DNA from: Natronococcus jeotgali DSM 18795
GTDB taxonomy: Archaea; Halobacteriota; Halobacteria; Halobacteriales; Natrialbaceae
Length of the DNA: 64,000 bases
Direction of reading: 5' to 3'
NCBI RefSeq assembly: GCF_000337695.1
Contig: NZ_AOIA01000017.1
Location: 12,976 to 76,975, forward strand
Shown: piece by piece, positions 6,996 to 15,219 of the stretch
Numbering within the stretch: the first letter of the stretch is position 1
Layout: every line of letters begins with the position of its first letter
Made by a program: the position numbers and the translations under genes
The notes under the pieces: generated by a model
What the model was told of the DNA's origin: nothing
Databases searched by the model: none
What the model saw: only the letters and a program-made list of their open reading frames with translations

Positions 6996-8903
6996 TCAGT
7001 CGTCGTCGATCAGCGCCGCGCTCGAGAGCGCCTCGTCGATGTCGGCCTCGGCCATCTTCTCGATGAGGGCGTCGATCACTTCCTCGCGTTTGCCCTTGAC
7101 GAACTTGATCGAGCCGACGACGAGGTGGCCGCCGCCGGAGACGCCGCCGCCGGGGATCTCTTCTTCGAGCTCCGAGACCATGTTCGGGATGTCCAGCCGG
7201 ACGCCGTCCGAACGGAGCACGGCGAAGTCGGGACCGTAGCCGACCGTGATGACGGGATCGCCGGTCTCCTCGATCTTGCGGTCGTGGAGCTCGCCGGTGG
7301 TCTTGCCCGGTGCGGGGTAGGTAAATCGGTGGGCGTGGTTCTCGACGTCGATCCGGTAGAGGTGGGCGCCGTTGTCCAGTTCCTCGCGTTCGACGTGGGG
7401 CGTGGCGGCCTCCAGTTGCTCGTCGACCTCCTCCCGGGCGCGGTCGGCGAAGAAGGAGACGAGCTCGCGGTGGCGCTTCTCGTCGTCGGAGTCGACCTGA
7501 AGCAGGTCCTGGATCAGCCGATCGCCGGAGTTGTACCGCAGCCAGAAGGCCGCGTAGTCCAGCGCTTCGCTGACGTCCTTGAGCCGCTGCTCGTCGTACC
7601 CCTCCTCGGCGGCGAGCTCGAGGTAGTCGTCCATCGCGTCGGCCTTCGAGCGGTCGGAGAGGCCCGCGACGGCGGGGACGTGGCGCAGCTCGTCGGTCAT
7701 CCCGGGGTAGATCATCCGCGCGAGCTCGACGCAGAGCATCCCCGTCGTGATCCGGTAATCTTCCTCGTGGAGGTAGGGGTTGACGTGGGCGTCGAGCAAC
7801 TCGCCGACCGCGTCGGGGTCGGGGTGGTGGTGGTCGAGCGCGACGATGGGAATGTCGTAGTGGGCCAGGGTCTCGTAGGCCGGGACGTCCTCGGCCGTCG
7901 AGCCGTTGTCGAGCATCAACAGGAGCGGGAGCTGCTGGCCGTGGCGCTCGCGGTCCTCCAAGGCGAAGTTCAGGTCCCGGGTGGCGTCTTCCATCTCGTA
8001 GAAGGGGGCCTTCGCCGGGAGCCGTTTGATGAGGTGTTGGGGCGCGTCGTCGTCCTCGTGGACGTCGGCGATGAACCGCTCGAGGGCGATCTGGACCGGT
8101 ACCGCGGCGCACATTCCGTCGCCGTCGGCGTGGTGGCGCACGCGGATGGGGCGTCCCTCCAGCACCGTCCGGCGAAGGAGCCGCGCGACCTCCTTCAGGT
8201 TGGGCCGGAGCTTCTCGAAGGCCGGCCAGTCGATCAGCGGCTCGACGTCGCGGGGCTCGGCCCGAGACTCGAGGGCGGCCTCGAGTCGCTCGCGGGCCTC
8301 GTCGGCGTCCTCGCCCTCCAGTTTCGAGAGGCCGTCGACCTCGATCTGGACGTCGCCGTCGCGGTGTTCGGGTACCCCGGTGACGCGGACGACGTCGCCG
8401 ACCGCGATCGAGGGGTACGCCCGGACGCCGGCCTCCTCGAAGGCCGCACAGGGGACGATCCCCTGCTCGTCGGCCACGTGGAAGATCGTCGGGCCGGCGG
8501 TCTGTTTGACCTGGACGATCTCTCCCTCGACGTGGATCTGGTCGCCGACGTTGGCCTCGAGGCGGTCGGTACCGGTCAGCGAGTAGTCCCGCGAGACCGC
8601 CTCGAGGGTGTAGTCGTCGACGTCGACCGGCTCGAACGCCATGTCGCCGTTGTCCCGGACGGTCTCGAGCTCGACGACGAGCTCGTCGCCGACGGCGTAG
8701 GTGCCCTCGAGGACGGACTCGTGGACGAGGCCGGAGACCGAATCCGAGAGATCGACGAAGACGCCGTAGTCGACGATGCCGTTGATTTCAGCGAGGTAGG
8801 GTCGATTTCGTTCGAGATCGTCTGCGGTACAGTCGGGAGCGAGATCGTAGACGACGGAATCCCCGTCGCCGTCGCCGGCGTCGCCGGCGGGCTCAGCAGT
8901 CAT
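6996..8903 (-). CDS. S1/OB-fold DHH-family phosphoesterase (archaeal RecJ-like nuclease)
   Basis: Domain order in this 635-aa protein: S1-type RNA-binding domain (about 28-85, INGIVDYGVFVDLSDSVSGL); OB-fold (about 108-175, HVEGEIVQVKQTAGPTIFHV); DHH catalytic domain with RVRHHADGDGMCAA, LLMLDNGST and the motif VALDHHHPDP; then DHHA1 with GGGVSGGGHLVVGS. All metal-binding Asp/His motifs are present, so single-strand exonuclease or related phosphodiesterase activity is expected. RecJ-like proteins of this type associate with archaeal replication proteins. The start MTAEPAGDAG (8903) is chosen because the upstream frame is antisense to the JAMM gene. Confidence 0.88.
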   Translation of the reverse strand: MTAEPAGDAGDGDGDSVVYDLAPDCTADDLERNRPYLAEINGIVDYGVFVDLSDSVSGLVHESVLEGTYAVGDELVVELETVRDNGDMAFEPVDVDDYTLEAVSRDYSLTGTDRLEANVGDQIHVEGEIVQVKQTAGPTIFHVADEQGIVPCAAFEEAGVRAYPSIAVGDVVRVTGVPEHRDGDVQIEVDGLSKLEGEDADEARERLEAALESRAEPRDVEPLIDWPAFEKLRPNLKEVARLLRRTVLEGRPIRVRHHADGDGMCAAVPVQIALERFIADVHEDDDAPQHLIKRLPAKAPFYEMEDATRDLNFALEDRERHGQQLPLLLMLDNGSTAEDVPAYETLAHYDIPIVALDHHHPDPDAVGELLDAHVNPYLHEEDYRITTGMLCVELARMIYPGMTDELRHVPAVAGLSDRSKADAMDDYLELAAEEGYDEQRLKDVSEALDYAAFWLRYNSGDRLIQDLLQVDSDDEKRHRELVSFFADRAREEVDEQLEAATPHVEREELDNGAHLYRIDVENHAHRFTYPAPGKTTGELHDRKIEETGDPVITVGYGPDFAVLRSDGVRLDIPNMVSELEEEIPGGGVSGGGHLVVGSIKFVKGKREEVIDALIEKMAEADIDEALSSAALIDDD

Positions 8904-9006
8904 CGTTGGCCGTTGTTTGTGGCGGGCGCGTATAACCCTTGTTAAGCCTGCCGGCCCGGGGTGGCCTTTCGGAACGTTTAGCAACCGCAAGCCCGCACGG
9001 GTGGGT

Positions 9007-9501
9007 ATGGGGCTGTTCGACGCGCTGTTTCGCTCGAGCGAGATCCTCGGGATCGCCGAGGAGACCCTCGAGTTCGCCATCGAGTCCTCCGAGGCCGCCC
9101 ACCCCGACGAGTACATGGGGTTCCTTCGCGGCACCGAATCCCGCGAGCTCGGCCTCGATCGGGACGGGCTCGTCATCACCGACGTGCTCGTCGTGCCGGG
9201 AACGGAGACCAACAGCGTCAGCGCGACCGTCCGGACGAGCCAGATACCCAACGACGTGAAGGCGCTCGGCAGCGTCCACTCCCATCCCAACGGCGTGATC
9301 AGCCCGAGCGACGCGGACTTAGAGACGTTCGGCCGCGGGAGCGTCCACGTCATTATCGGAGCGCCGTACCGACGGACCGACTGGAAGGCCTTCGACTCCC
9401 GGGGCCAGCCGACGACCCTGAACGTGATCGACGTCGAGCTCCCCGAGGGCGACGATTTCTTCGATTTCACACAGGCCGACATCGACGAGGATCTCCAATG
9501 A
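9007..9501 (+). CDS. JAMM/MPN+ domain metalloprotease-like protein
   Basis: This 164-aa protein is one MPN domain. The zinc motif is complete: [15 protein letters not shown] fits H-x-H-x7-S-x2-D near residues 94-107, and EYMGFLRG supplies the upstream Glu. JAMM proteases cleave isopeptide bonds of ubiquitin-like SAMP modifiers in haloarchaea, so a desampylase-type role is possible, but the substrate cannot be told from sequence. The start MGLFDALF is 103 bp from the divergent RecJ-like gene. The stop overlaps the ATG of a 29-codon ORF that leads into ribL. Confidence 0.85.
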   Translation: MGLFDALFRSSEILGIAEETLEFAIESSEAAHPDEYMGFLRGTESRELGLDRDGLVITDVLVVPGTETNSVSATVRTSQIPNDVKALGSVHSHPNGVISPSDADLETFGRGSVHVIIGAPYRRTDWKAFDSRGQPTTLNVIDVELPEGDDFFDFTQADIDEDLQ

Positions 9502-9587
9502 CTCCGAACGCAACTCACTCACTCGAGGCGACCGACGACTCGGACTCCGATCGACGACCCGCGCCGGAGGCGCGATCGCCCGAATGA
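9498..9587 (+). CDS. 29-codon bridging ORF between the JAMM gene and ribL
   Basis: ATG at 9498 overlaps the JAMM stop (ATGA) and its TGA at 9585-9587 overlaps the ribL ATG at 9584 (ATGA). The peptide starts [18 protein letters not shown] and is acidic and disordered. It may be a genuine micro-protein, or a device that carries terminating ribosomes across the gap to ribL. Both overlaps are seen directly; translation is inference. Confidence 0.4.
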   Translation: MTPNATHSLEATDDSDSDRRPAPEARSPE

Positions 9588-10015
9588 GCCGTACCGTCAT
9601 CGCGCAGGGCACCTTCGACATCCTTCACCCGGGCCACGTCCACTACCTCGAGGACGCCGCCGCGATGGGCGACCGGTTGTACGTGATCGTCGCCCGCAAG
9701 GCCAACGTCGACCACAAGGCGGCGCCGATCTGTCCCGCGACCCAGCGCCGGGACGTCGTCGACGCGCTCGAAGCCGTCGACGAGGCGCTTTTGGGTCACG
9801 AGGAGGACATCTTCGTCCCGATCGAGGAGATCGACCCCGACGTGATCGCGCTGGGCCACGACCAGCACCACGACGCCGACGCGATCCGAGAGGCGCTGTC
9901 GGCTCGGGGAATCGACTGCGAGGTCCGGCGGGCGAGCGCGCGCGAACCCGCCAGCGAGGACGAGTTGCTCTCGACGCGGCTGATCGTCGATCGGATCCTC
10001 GAGCGCCGCGGGTAG
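9584..10015 (+). CDS. ribL: FAD synthase (archaeal FMN adenylyltransferase)
   Basis: This 143-aa nucleotidyltransferase has the HxGH signature in [17 protein letters not shown] at the N-terminus and the second motif [11 protein letters not shown] near the end. Length and motifs match archaeal RibL, which adenylates FMN to FAD and belongs to the glycerol-3-phosphate cytidylyltransferase superfamily. [11 protein letters not shown] is the family's central strand and loop. The gene is co-directional with the JAMM gene and linked to it by the bridging ORF. Confidence 0.9.
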   Translation: MSRTVIAQGTFDILHPGHVHYLEDAAAMGDRLYVIVARKANVDHKAAPICPATQRRDVVDALEAVDEALLGHEEDIFVPIEEIDPDVIALGHDQHHDADAIREALSARGIDCEVRRASAREPASEDELLSTRLIVDRILERRG

Positions 10016-10125
10016 CCCCGCGGAGCCGAGGCGTGTGGCCGTCGGAACGAGGAGAGAAACGCACGCGACGTCCCGAACGTGCGGGTCCGCGACGTCGAGA
10101 ACGGGGATTCCGAACCCGCCGAGCC

Positions 10126-10281
10126 CTAGTTTTTGATCACGCAGCGGGGGGGAAGCGGGATCGAGTCCACCGTGTGTCCCGTTTCGACGAAGTGCTCGAT
10201 CGCCTTTCGCGATATCTCCCGCTCGCTGTCACCGTCCTCCGTACTCGCCCGCCAGCCGCACTCGAGACAGTACTTGTGCAT
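10126..10281 (-). CDS. 51-aa putative zinc-binding micro-protein
   Basis: The start MHKYCLECGWR carries a CxxC pair; His30, His37 and Cys47 could complete a metal site. The rest is a short helix (ISRKAIEHFVETGHTVDS) and a tail PLPPRCVIKN. Haloarchaea encode many such small zinc-finger proteins of mostly unknown function. The start at 10281 is preferred because upstream frame use is Arg-rich and uncharacteristic. It lies just downstream of ilvD on the same strand. Confidence 0.7.
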   Translation of the reverse strand: MHKYCLECGWRASTEDGDSEREISRKAIEHFVETGHTVDSIPLPPRCVIKN

Positions 10282-10346
10282 CCCTCGCTCTGTTCGGTAC
10301 TCGGAGACGGGGCCTGGAAAGACCCGTGCAGGAAATCGAAGGGAGG

Positions 10347-12086
10347 CTACTCCCGTTTGACGCCGGGATTCGTCACGGCGCCGTTCGCGGCCGAGTCGAA
10401 GTCCCGCCCGTACTTCGCCAGCACGCCGGCGTCGTAGGCCGGCTCGGGTCGGTCCCACTCCTCACGGCGGGCCTCGAGTTCCGCGTCGCTGGCGTCGACC
10501 TCGAGGGTGCGCTCGGGGATGTCGACGGTGATCTCGTCGCCGTCCTCGAGCAGCCCGATCGGACCGCCGACGGCCGCCTCCGGGGCGACGTGGCCGATCA
10601 TCGGACCCCGCGTCGCGCCCGAGAACCGCCCGTCGGTGATCAGGGCGACGTCGTCCTCGTGGCCGGCGCCGACGACCGCGGCGGTGACGCCGAGCATCTC
10701 GCGCATCCCGGGACCGCCGCTGGGTCCCTCGTTACGGATGACGATCACGTCGCCGCTCTCGATGTGGCCCTCCTGGACGTACGCCATGGCCTCCTCCTCG
10801 TTCTCGAAGATCCGGGCGGGGCCCTCGTGGTGGAACTGGTCCTCGCCGGTCGCCTTGAGCACGGCGCCGTCGGGGGCGAGGTTGCCCGAGAGGATCTTGA
10901 TCGCGCCCTCCTCCTGTTTGGGTTCGTCGACGGTGTAGAGGAAGTCGGCCTCGAGCTCGGAATCGGCGGGCAGGTCGCGCTCGTCCTCGAGGTGCTCGAG
11001 TTCCTCGGCGATCGTCCGCCCGGTGACGGTCATGGCGTCGCCGTGGAACAGGTCGGCCTCGAGCAGTCGTCGGATCACGACGGGAACGCCGCCCAGCTCG
11101 TGGAGGTCGTTCATCACGCGGGAGCCGCCGGGCTGGAGGTCGGCGATCTTCGGGGTGCGCCGTGAGATCTCGTCGAAGTCCTCGATCTCGAGGTCGACGC
11201 CGGCCTCGCGGGCCAGCGCCAGCAGGTGGAGCACGCCGTTGGTCGACCCCCCGATCGCGGTCTGGAGCGCGATGGCGTTCTCGAAGGATTCGCGGGAGAG
11301 GACGTCGGAGGGGCGGCGCTCCTCCTCGACGACCTCGACGGCGAGTTCGCCGGCGCGCTCGGCGACCGCGTACCGTTCCTCGTCCTCCGCGGGCGGGGAG
11401 GCGCTGCCCAGCGGCGCGAGCCCGAGCGCCTCGGAGATCGAGGCCATCGTGTTCGCGGTGAACATGCCGCCACAGGAGCCCGCTCCGGGACAGGCGCTGC
11501 GCTCGAGTTCGTCCAACTCCTCGGCGTCCATCTCGCCGGTGCCGTAGGCGCCGACGCCCTCGAACACCTGGACGATGGTGACGTCCCGGCCCTCGTGCTC
11601 GCCGGGCATGATCGAGCCGCCGTAGAGGAACACGGAGGGGAGATCCGTTCGGATCGCGGCCATCATCATCCCGGGCAGGTTCTTGTCGCAGCCCCCGATC
11701 GTGACGAGACCGTCCATGCGTTCGCCGAAGCTGACGAGTTCGACGCTGTCGGCGATCATCTCGCGGGAGATCAGCGACGCCTTCATCCCCTCGGTCCCCA
11801 TCGAGATCGCGTCCGAGATCGTGATCGTCCCGAACTCGATGGGCATTCCGCCGGCCGCGTCGGCGCCCTCGATGGCCGCGTCCGCGACGTCGTCGAGGTG
11901 GACGTTACACGGCGTGATGTCGGCCGCGGGGTTGGGGACGCCGATCATCGGCGAGGAGAGGTCCTCGTCGTCGAACCCCATCGCGCGGAACATCGCGCGG
12001 TGGGGCGCCTTCTCGGCGCCCTCCGTGACCTCGCGGCTCTGGAGGCGCTCGTCTTTCCCGTGGTCGAACCGATCGTCGCTGCTCAT
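10347..12086 (-). CDS. ilvD: Dihydroxy-acid dehydratase
   Basis: This 579-aa enzyme dehydrates dihydroxy-acids in isoleucine, valine and pantothenate synthesis. Iron-sulfur and active-site motifs are visible: NPAADITPCNVHL, VTIGGCDKNLPGM, ACPGAGSCGGMFTANTM and the C-terminal DGRFSGATRGPMIGH. Length is typical of the IlvD/Edd family; IlvD rather than Edd is favoured because no Entner-Doudoroff genes are adjacent. The start MSSDDRFDH (12086) is chosen over one 11 codons upstream. Confidence 0.93.
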   Translation of the reverse strand: MSSDDRFDHGKDERLQSREVTEGAEKAPHRAMFRAMGFDDEDLSSPMIGVPNPAADITPCNVHLDDVADAAIEGADAAGGMPIEFGTITISDAISMGTEGMKASLISREMIADSVELVSFGERMDGLVTIGGCDKNLPGMMMAAIRTDLPSVFLYGGSIMPGEHEGRDVTIVQVFEGVGAYGTGEMDAEELDELERSACPGAGSCGGMFTANTMASISEALGLAPLGSASPPAEDEERYAVAERAGELAVEVVEEERRPSDVLSRESFENAIALQTAIGGSTNGVLHLLALAREAGVDLEIEDFDEISRRTPKIADLQPGGSRVMNDLHELGGVPVVIRRLLEADLFHGDAMTVTGRTIAEELEHLEDERDLPADSELEADFLYTVDEPKQEEGAIKILSGNLAPDGAVLKATGEDQFHHEGPARIFENEEEAMAYVQEGHIESGDVIVIRNEGPSGGPGMREMLGVTAAVVGAGHEDDVALITDGRFSGATRGPMIGHVAPEAAVGGPIGLLEDGDEITVDIPERTLEVDASDAELEARREEWDRPEPAYDAGVLAKYGRDFDSAANGAVTNPGVKRE

Positions 12087-12157
12087 GGTCGGATCTTGTC
12101 TCGGGGGGACATAAGTCACGCCTTCTCCTCAAGGGTTGCTGGCGATCGGCGAACTGG

Positions 12158-12799
12158 CTAACGGATTCGGTCCGCCGCCTCGAGCCGATCGGCCGCCTCC
12201 CGGAGCGCCGCCTTCGTGTCGATGCTCTCGAAGGTCGCCTCGCTCACGCCCTCGAGTTCGTCCTCGCCGACGACGACGGCGTCGAGCTCCTCGATGGCCG
12301 CGAGGATCCGTCCGTCCTCGCGCTCGAGGACGTCGGCGCAGGCTCGGGCCATCGGATCGGCCCGGTAGACCGCCTGAGTCGTCTGGTACCAGCCGTCCTC
12401 GAGTTTGACGAGCGCCCCGTCGTGGCCCTCGGCGCGGTCGGCGAGTCGCTCGAGCAGGGCGGGGTCGACGAACGGCATGTCGCAGGCGACGACCGCGCCG
12501 TACTCCCGGTCGGCGGCCTCGAGCCCGACGGCGATGCCGGCCAGCGGTCCGCGATCGGGTTCGGGGTCGACCGCGAACGCGACGGGCTCGGGGAAGTCGG
12601 CCATCGCCGCCTCGATCGCCCCGCGTTGCTCCTCGCGGCAGTTGATCACGAGCTCGTCGCAGACGGTCGCGAGTCGGTCGGCGACCCGCCGGATCATCGG
12701 CGTTCCCGCGAGCTCCGCGACCGCCTTGTCGTCCTCGCCGAACCGCGTCGAGTAGCCGCCCGCGAGGACGACCCCCGACAGTGATCGCTGAGACCTCAT
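12158..12799 (-). CDS. mobA: Molybdenum cofactor guanylyltransferase
   Basis: This 213-aa enzyme attaches GMP to molybdopterin to form the MGD cofactor. The nucleotide-binding signature LAGGYSTRFGEDDKAV is at the N-terminus, followed by PMIRRVADRL, DRGPLAGI and VACDMPFVDP, all typical of MobA. The divergent dehydrogenase gene starts 186 bp away, so the two share an intergenic promoter region. Confidence 0.88.
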   Translation of the reverse strand: MRSQRSLSGVVLAGGYSTRFGEDDKAVAELAGTPMIRRVADRLATVCDELVINCREEQRGAIEAAMADFPEPVAFAVDPEPDRGPLAGIAVGLEAADREYGAVVACDMPFVDPALLERLADRAEGHDGALVKLEDGWYQTTQAVYRADPMARACADVLEREDGRILAAIEELDAVVVGEDELEGVSEATFESIDTKAALREAADRLEAADRIR

Positions 12800-12985
12800 A
12801 GTCGGCGCTTGGGGTGGCGGGTCGTAATAGCTGTCGGGGCCCGACCGAAACCGACCGTTCGTTCGATTGCTCCATCCGATACTAGATACTCGATCTCACT
12901 ACTAGAGATGCACAACAACCACAGCGCTAATCACAGCAACCTTTACCCGGAGATTCGTGGCAGGTACCGTGGAGTCTGATATCGA

Positions 12986-14152
12986 ATGTCAATGAACGCT
13001 GTCGTATACCAGGGACCGCACGAGGTCGCCGTCGAGGAAGTAGACGAACCGCAGATCGAACACCCCAACGACGTCGTCGTCGACATCACGACGACCTGTA
13101 TCTGCGGGTCGGACCTCCACATGTACGAGGGTCGAACCGCCGCCGAGGAGGGGATCGTCTTCGGCCACGAGAACATGGGCACCGTCAGCGAGGTCGGCGA
13201 AGCCGTCACGAGCCTCGAGGTGGGCGACCGCGTCGTCATGCCGTTCAACGTCGCCTGCGGGTTCTGTCGGAACTGCGAGAACGGCTACACCGGGTTCTGT
13301 ACCAACGTCAACCCCGGGTTCGCCGGCGGCGCCTACGGCTACGTCGCGATGGGACCCTACAAGGGCGGGCAGGCCGAGAAACTTCGCGTTCCGTACGCGG
13401 ACTTCAACGCGCTGAAACTCCCGGAGGGCGACGAACACGAGGATTCGTTCGCGCTGCTCGCCGACATCTTCCCGACGGGGTGGCACGGCACCCGACTGGC
13501 GAACCTCGAGCCCGGCGAGTCGATCGCGATCTACGGGGCGGGACCCGTCGGTCTGATGGCCGCCTACAGCGCGAAGCTGCAGGGCGCCGCCGAGATCTAC
13601 GTCGTCGACCGCGTGGAGAGTCGCCTCGAGATGGCCGAGGACCACTGCGACGCCCGCCCGATCAACTTCGAGGAGGGCGATCCCGTCGAGCAGATCGTCG
13701 AGGCCCACGGCGACGAGGTCGACAAGGGCGTCGACGCCGTCGGCTACCAGGCGATCGACCCCGAGACCGATCCCGGCGACGACGCCTACGACCCGGCCCG
13801 CGAGAACCCCGCGGTCGTGCTCAACCAGCTGATCCAGACGGTCCGACCGACCGGCGAGATCGGGGTTCCAGGGCTGTACGTCCCCTCCGACCCCGGCGCG
13901 CCCGACGAGATGGCCGCCCAGGGACGACTCGGCATCGACTTCGGGAAGCTCTTCGAGAAGGGGCTCCGGTTCGGCACCGGCCAGTGTAACGTCAAGCAGT
14001 ACAACCGCGAGCTGCGCGACATGATCATCGAGGGCCGGGCCGACCCCAGCTGGGTCGTCTCCCACCGCGTCGACCTCGAGGAGGCCCCGGAGATGTACGA
14101 GCGCTTCGACGACCGCGAGGAGGGCGTCGTCAAGGTCCTGCTCGAGCCCTGA
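12986..14152 (+). CDS. Zinc-dependent alcohol dehydrogenase, glutathione-independent formaldehyde dehydrogenase type
   Basis: This 388-aa medium-chain dehydrogenase has catalytic zinc ligands in CICGSDLHMYEG and VFGHENMG. The structural-zinc lobe is ACGFCRNCENGYTGFC (four Cys), and IAIYGAGPVGLMAAYSAKL is the NAD(P)-binding Rossmann motif. The long insertion around residues 255-275 and the overall pattern resemble glutathione-independent formaldehyde dehydrogenases. The substrate could also be another aldehyde or alcohol. The start is MSMNAVVYQ; MNAVVYQ two codons later is equally possible. Confidence 0.82.
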   Translation: MSMNAVVYQGPHEVAVEEVDEPQIEHPNDVVVDITTTCICGSDLHMYEGRTAAEEGIVFGHENMGTVSEVGEAVTSLEVGDRVVMPFNVACGFCRNCENGYTGFCTNVNPGFAGGAYGYVAMGPYKGGQAEKLRVPYADFNALKLPEGDEHEDSFALLADIFPTGWHGTRLANLEPGESIAIYGAGPVGLMAAYSAKLQGAAEIYVVDRVESRLEMAEDHCDARPINFEEGDPVEQIVEAHGDEVDKGVDAVGYQAIDPETDPGDDAYDPARENPAVVLNQLIQTVRPTGEIGVPGLYVPSDPGAPDEMAAQGRLGIDFGKLFEKGLRFGTGQCNVKQYNRELRDMIIEGRADPSWVVSHRVDLEEAPEMYERFDDREEGVVKVLLEP

Positions 14153-14177
14153 GCGGGACGGCCGTCCTCACCGACGG

Positions 14178-14207
14178 AACCGCGGACGAACCGCGGACGA
14201 ACCGCGG
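14178..14207. repeat. Short tandem repeat of 11 bp, 2.7 copies
   Basis: The unit AACCGCGGACG repeats without error. Each copy holds the palindrome CCGCGG, so it can slip or form small hairpins. It lies 26 bp after the dehydrogenase stop and may influence termination; no other role is evident. Confidence 0.6.
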
Positions 14208-14361
14208 TTTCGGGGCCCGCGATCGGTCCTGGGACGCACGATTTCTGTCGATCACCACGGCTGCGGGTAGCGGACGCTGCGCTCTCGGCCGCCTCCCGCC
14301 GTCGGACGTCGGGGCGTATCGTGACGACCGTTTCCGAAACCGGCCAGCAGAAGAGTTAATG

Positions 14362-14379
14362 GTATTGGGTATACAATAC
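14362..14379 (+). promoter_or_regulatory. Inverted repeat between TATA-like element and dsrE-like start
   Basis: GTATTG-GGTATA-CAATAC is a perfect 6-bp inverted repeat ending 6 bp before the ATG at 14386. A weak TATA-like GTTAAT lies at about -30. A repressor bound here would cover the transcription start. If the upstream ATG at 14359 were used, the repeat would instead be coding. Confidence 0.4.
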
Positions 14380-14385
14380 ACGACT

Positions 14386-14733
14386 ATGGCGGAAGCAACC
14401 GACGACGTCGAGCACATCGGCATCGTCCTGGAGACCAGCGACCCCGAGCGAGCCTGGAACGCGTTCCGGTTCGGGATCACGGCGCTCGAGGACGGCCACG
14501 ACGTCTCGGCGTTCCTGCTCGGGGAGGGCGTCGAGGCCGAGGAGATCGACGACGAGGGGTTCGACGTCAGGGACCGCATGGAGGCGTTCGACGACGCGGG
14601 CGGCGAGCTGCTGGCGTGTGGTACCTGTCTCGAGATCCGAAACGGCGAGGGAAGCGAGATGTGTCCGGTCTCGACGATGGGCGACCTCCTCGAGGTCGTC
14701 ACGACGGCGGACCGCGTGCTGACGATCGGCTAG
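14386..14733 (+). CDS. DsrE/F-like family protein
   Basis: This 115-aa protein has a typical DsrE-like fold pattern: GIVLETSDPERAWNAFRFGITALEDGHDVS, then FLLGEGVEAE, a Cys pair in LLACGTCLEIRNGEGSEMC and a final LLEVVTTADRVLTIG. DsrE-family proteins take part in sulfur relay or bind small ligands; the Cys residues are in the expected place. The start MAEATDDVEHIG is preferred over an ATG 27 bp upstream because it leaves the inverted repeat outside the gene and fits a leaderless mRNA. Confidence 0.8.
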   Translation: MAEATDDVEHIGIVLETSDPERAWNAFRFGITALEDGHDVSAFLLGEGVEAEEIDDEGFDVRDRMEAFDDAGGELLACGTCLEIRNGEGSEMCPVSTMGDLLEVVTTADRVLTIG

Positions 14734-14775
14734 GGACGCCGGCTTCGATCCACCGCGGCGGAGCGGTCCCGACGG

Positions 14776-14943
14776 CTAGCGCCGAAGCCACACCGTCGGA
14801 TGCTCCGCGCGGAGGTGGTTCTGGTAGCGCTCGATCAGGTCGGGGTAGGTATCGTCGACCGCGTGCCAGGCGCAGTGATCGCAGGATCGCTCGACGACGT
14901 CGGTCGAACTGCCGACGTACGCGCCGTTTCGTTTCGGAGTCAT
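14776..14943 (-). CDS. 55-aa zinc-finger micro-protein (C2H2-like)
   Basis: Translation from ATG at 14943 gives MTPKRNGAYV, then SCDHCAWHAV and YQNHLRAEHP. CxxC plus two downstream His (H-x4-H) is a plausible zinc site, and the WHAV...YxxHLxxEHP pattern is one I recognise from short haloarchaeal zinc-finger proteins. Third positions are strongly G/C. It is convergent with the DsrE-like gene. Function unknown; DNA or RNA binding is possible. Confidence 0.65.
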   Translation of the reverse strand: MTPKRNGAYVGSSTDVVERSCDHCAWHAVDDTYPDLIERYQNHLRAEHPTVWLRR

Positions 14944-15060
14944 GCTCTCGTGTGGTAGGCGTCCTCGGCGCCCCGTCGGTATGGCTCTTCTGACGGTCCG
15001 GCTGATCGCAGTCCCTCGATCGACGCCAACCCTATGTCGGAGACGGTGCTATCTCGCGTC

Positions 15061-15219
15061 ATGTGCAAGTACTGCAACTACTCGTTCACCGACGGCTGGG
15101 GGCAGCTCCTCGAGTACGACGACGTCTACCAGGAGGCCCTCCCCGAGTCGGCGACGACGCAGTCGACCCACGGCTTTCACGAGTCCTGGGACGAGCTCAG
15201 CGACGAACTCGAGTTATAG
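15061..15219 (+). CDS. 52-aa putative small protein with CxxC
   Basis: MCKYCNYSFTDGWGQLLEYDD begins with a CxxC pair; the remainder is acidic with two His (THGFHESW) and no membrane segment. An in-frame ATG nine codons earlier (15034) is an alternative start. The last six bases overlap the convergent GTPase gene. Codon use looks native. Unknown function. Confidence 0.5.
   Translation: MCKYCNYSFTDGWGQLLEYDDVYQEALPESATTQSTHGFHESWDELSDELEL

Noticed and set aside
7125-8945. Plus-strand open frame of 606 codons opposite the RecJ-like gene
   Set aside because: The minus-strand frame has all DHH motifs; the plus frame has no recognisable domain.
14178-14207. Possible start of a CRISPR-like array
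   Set aside because: Repeats are contiguous 11-mers without spacers; only 2.7 copies. No cas gene is in the window.
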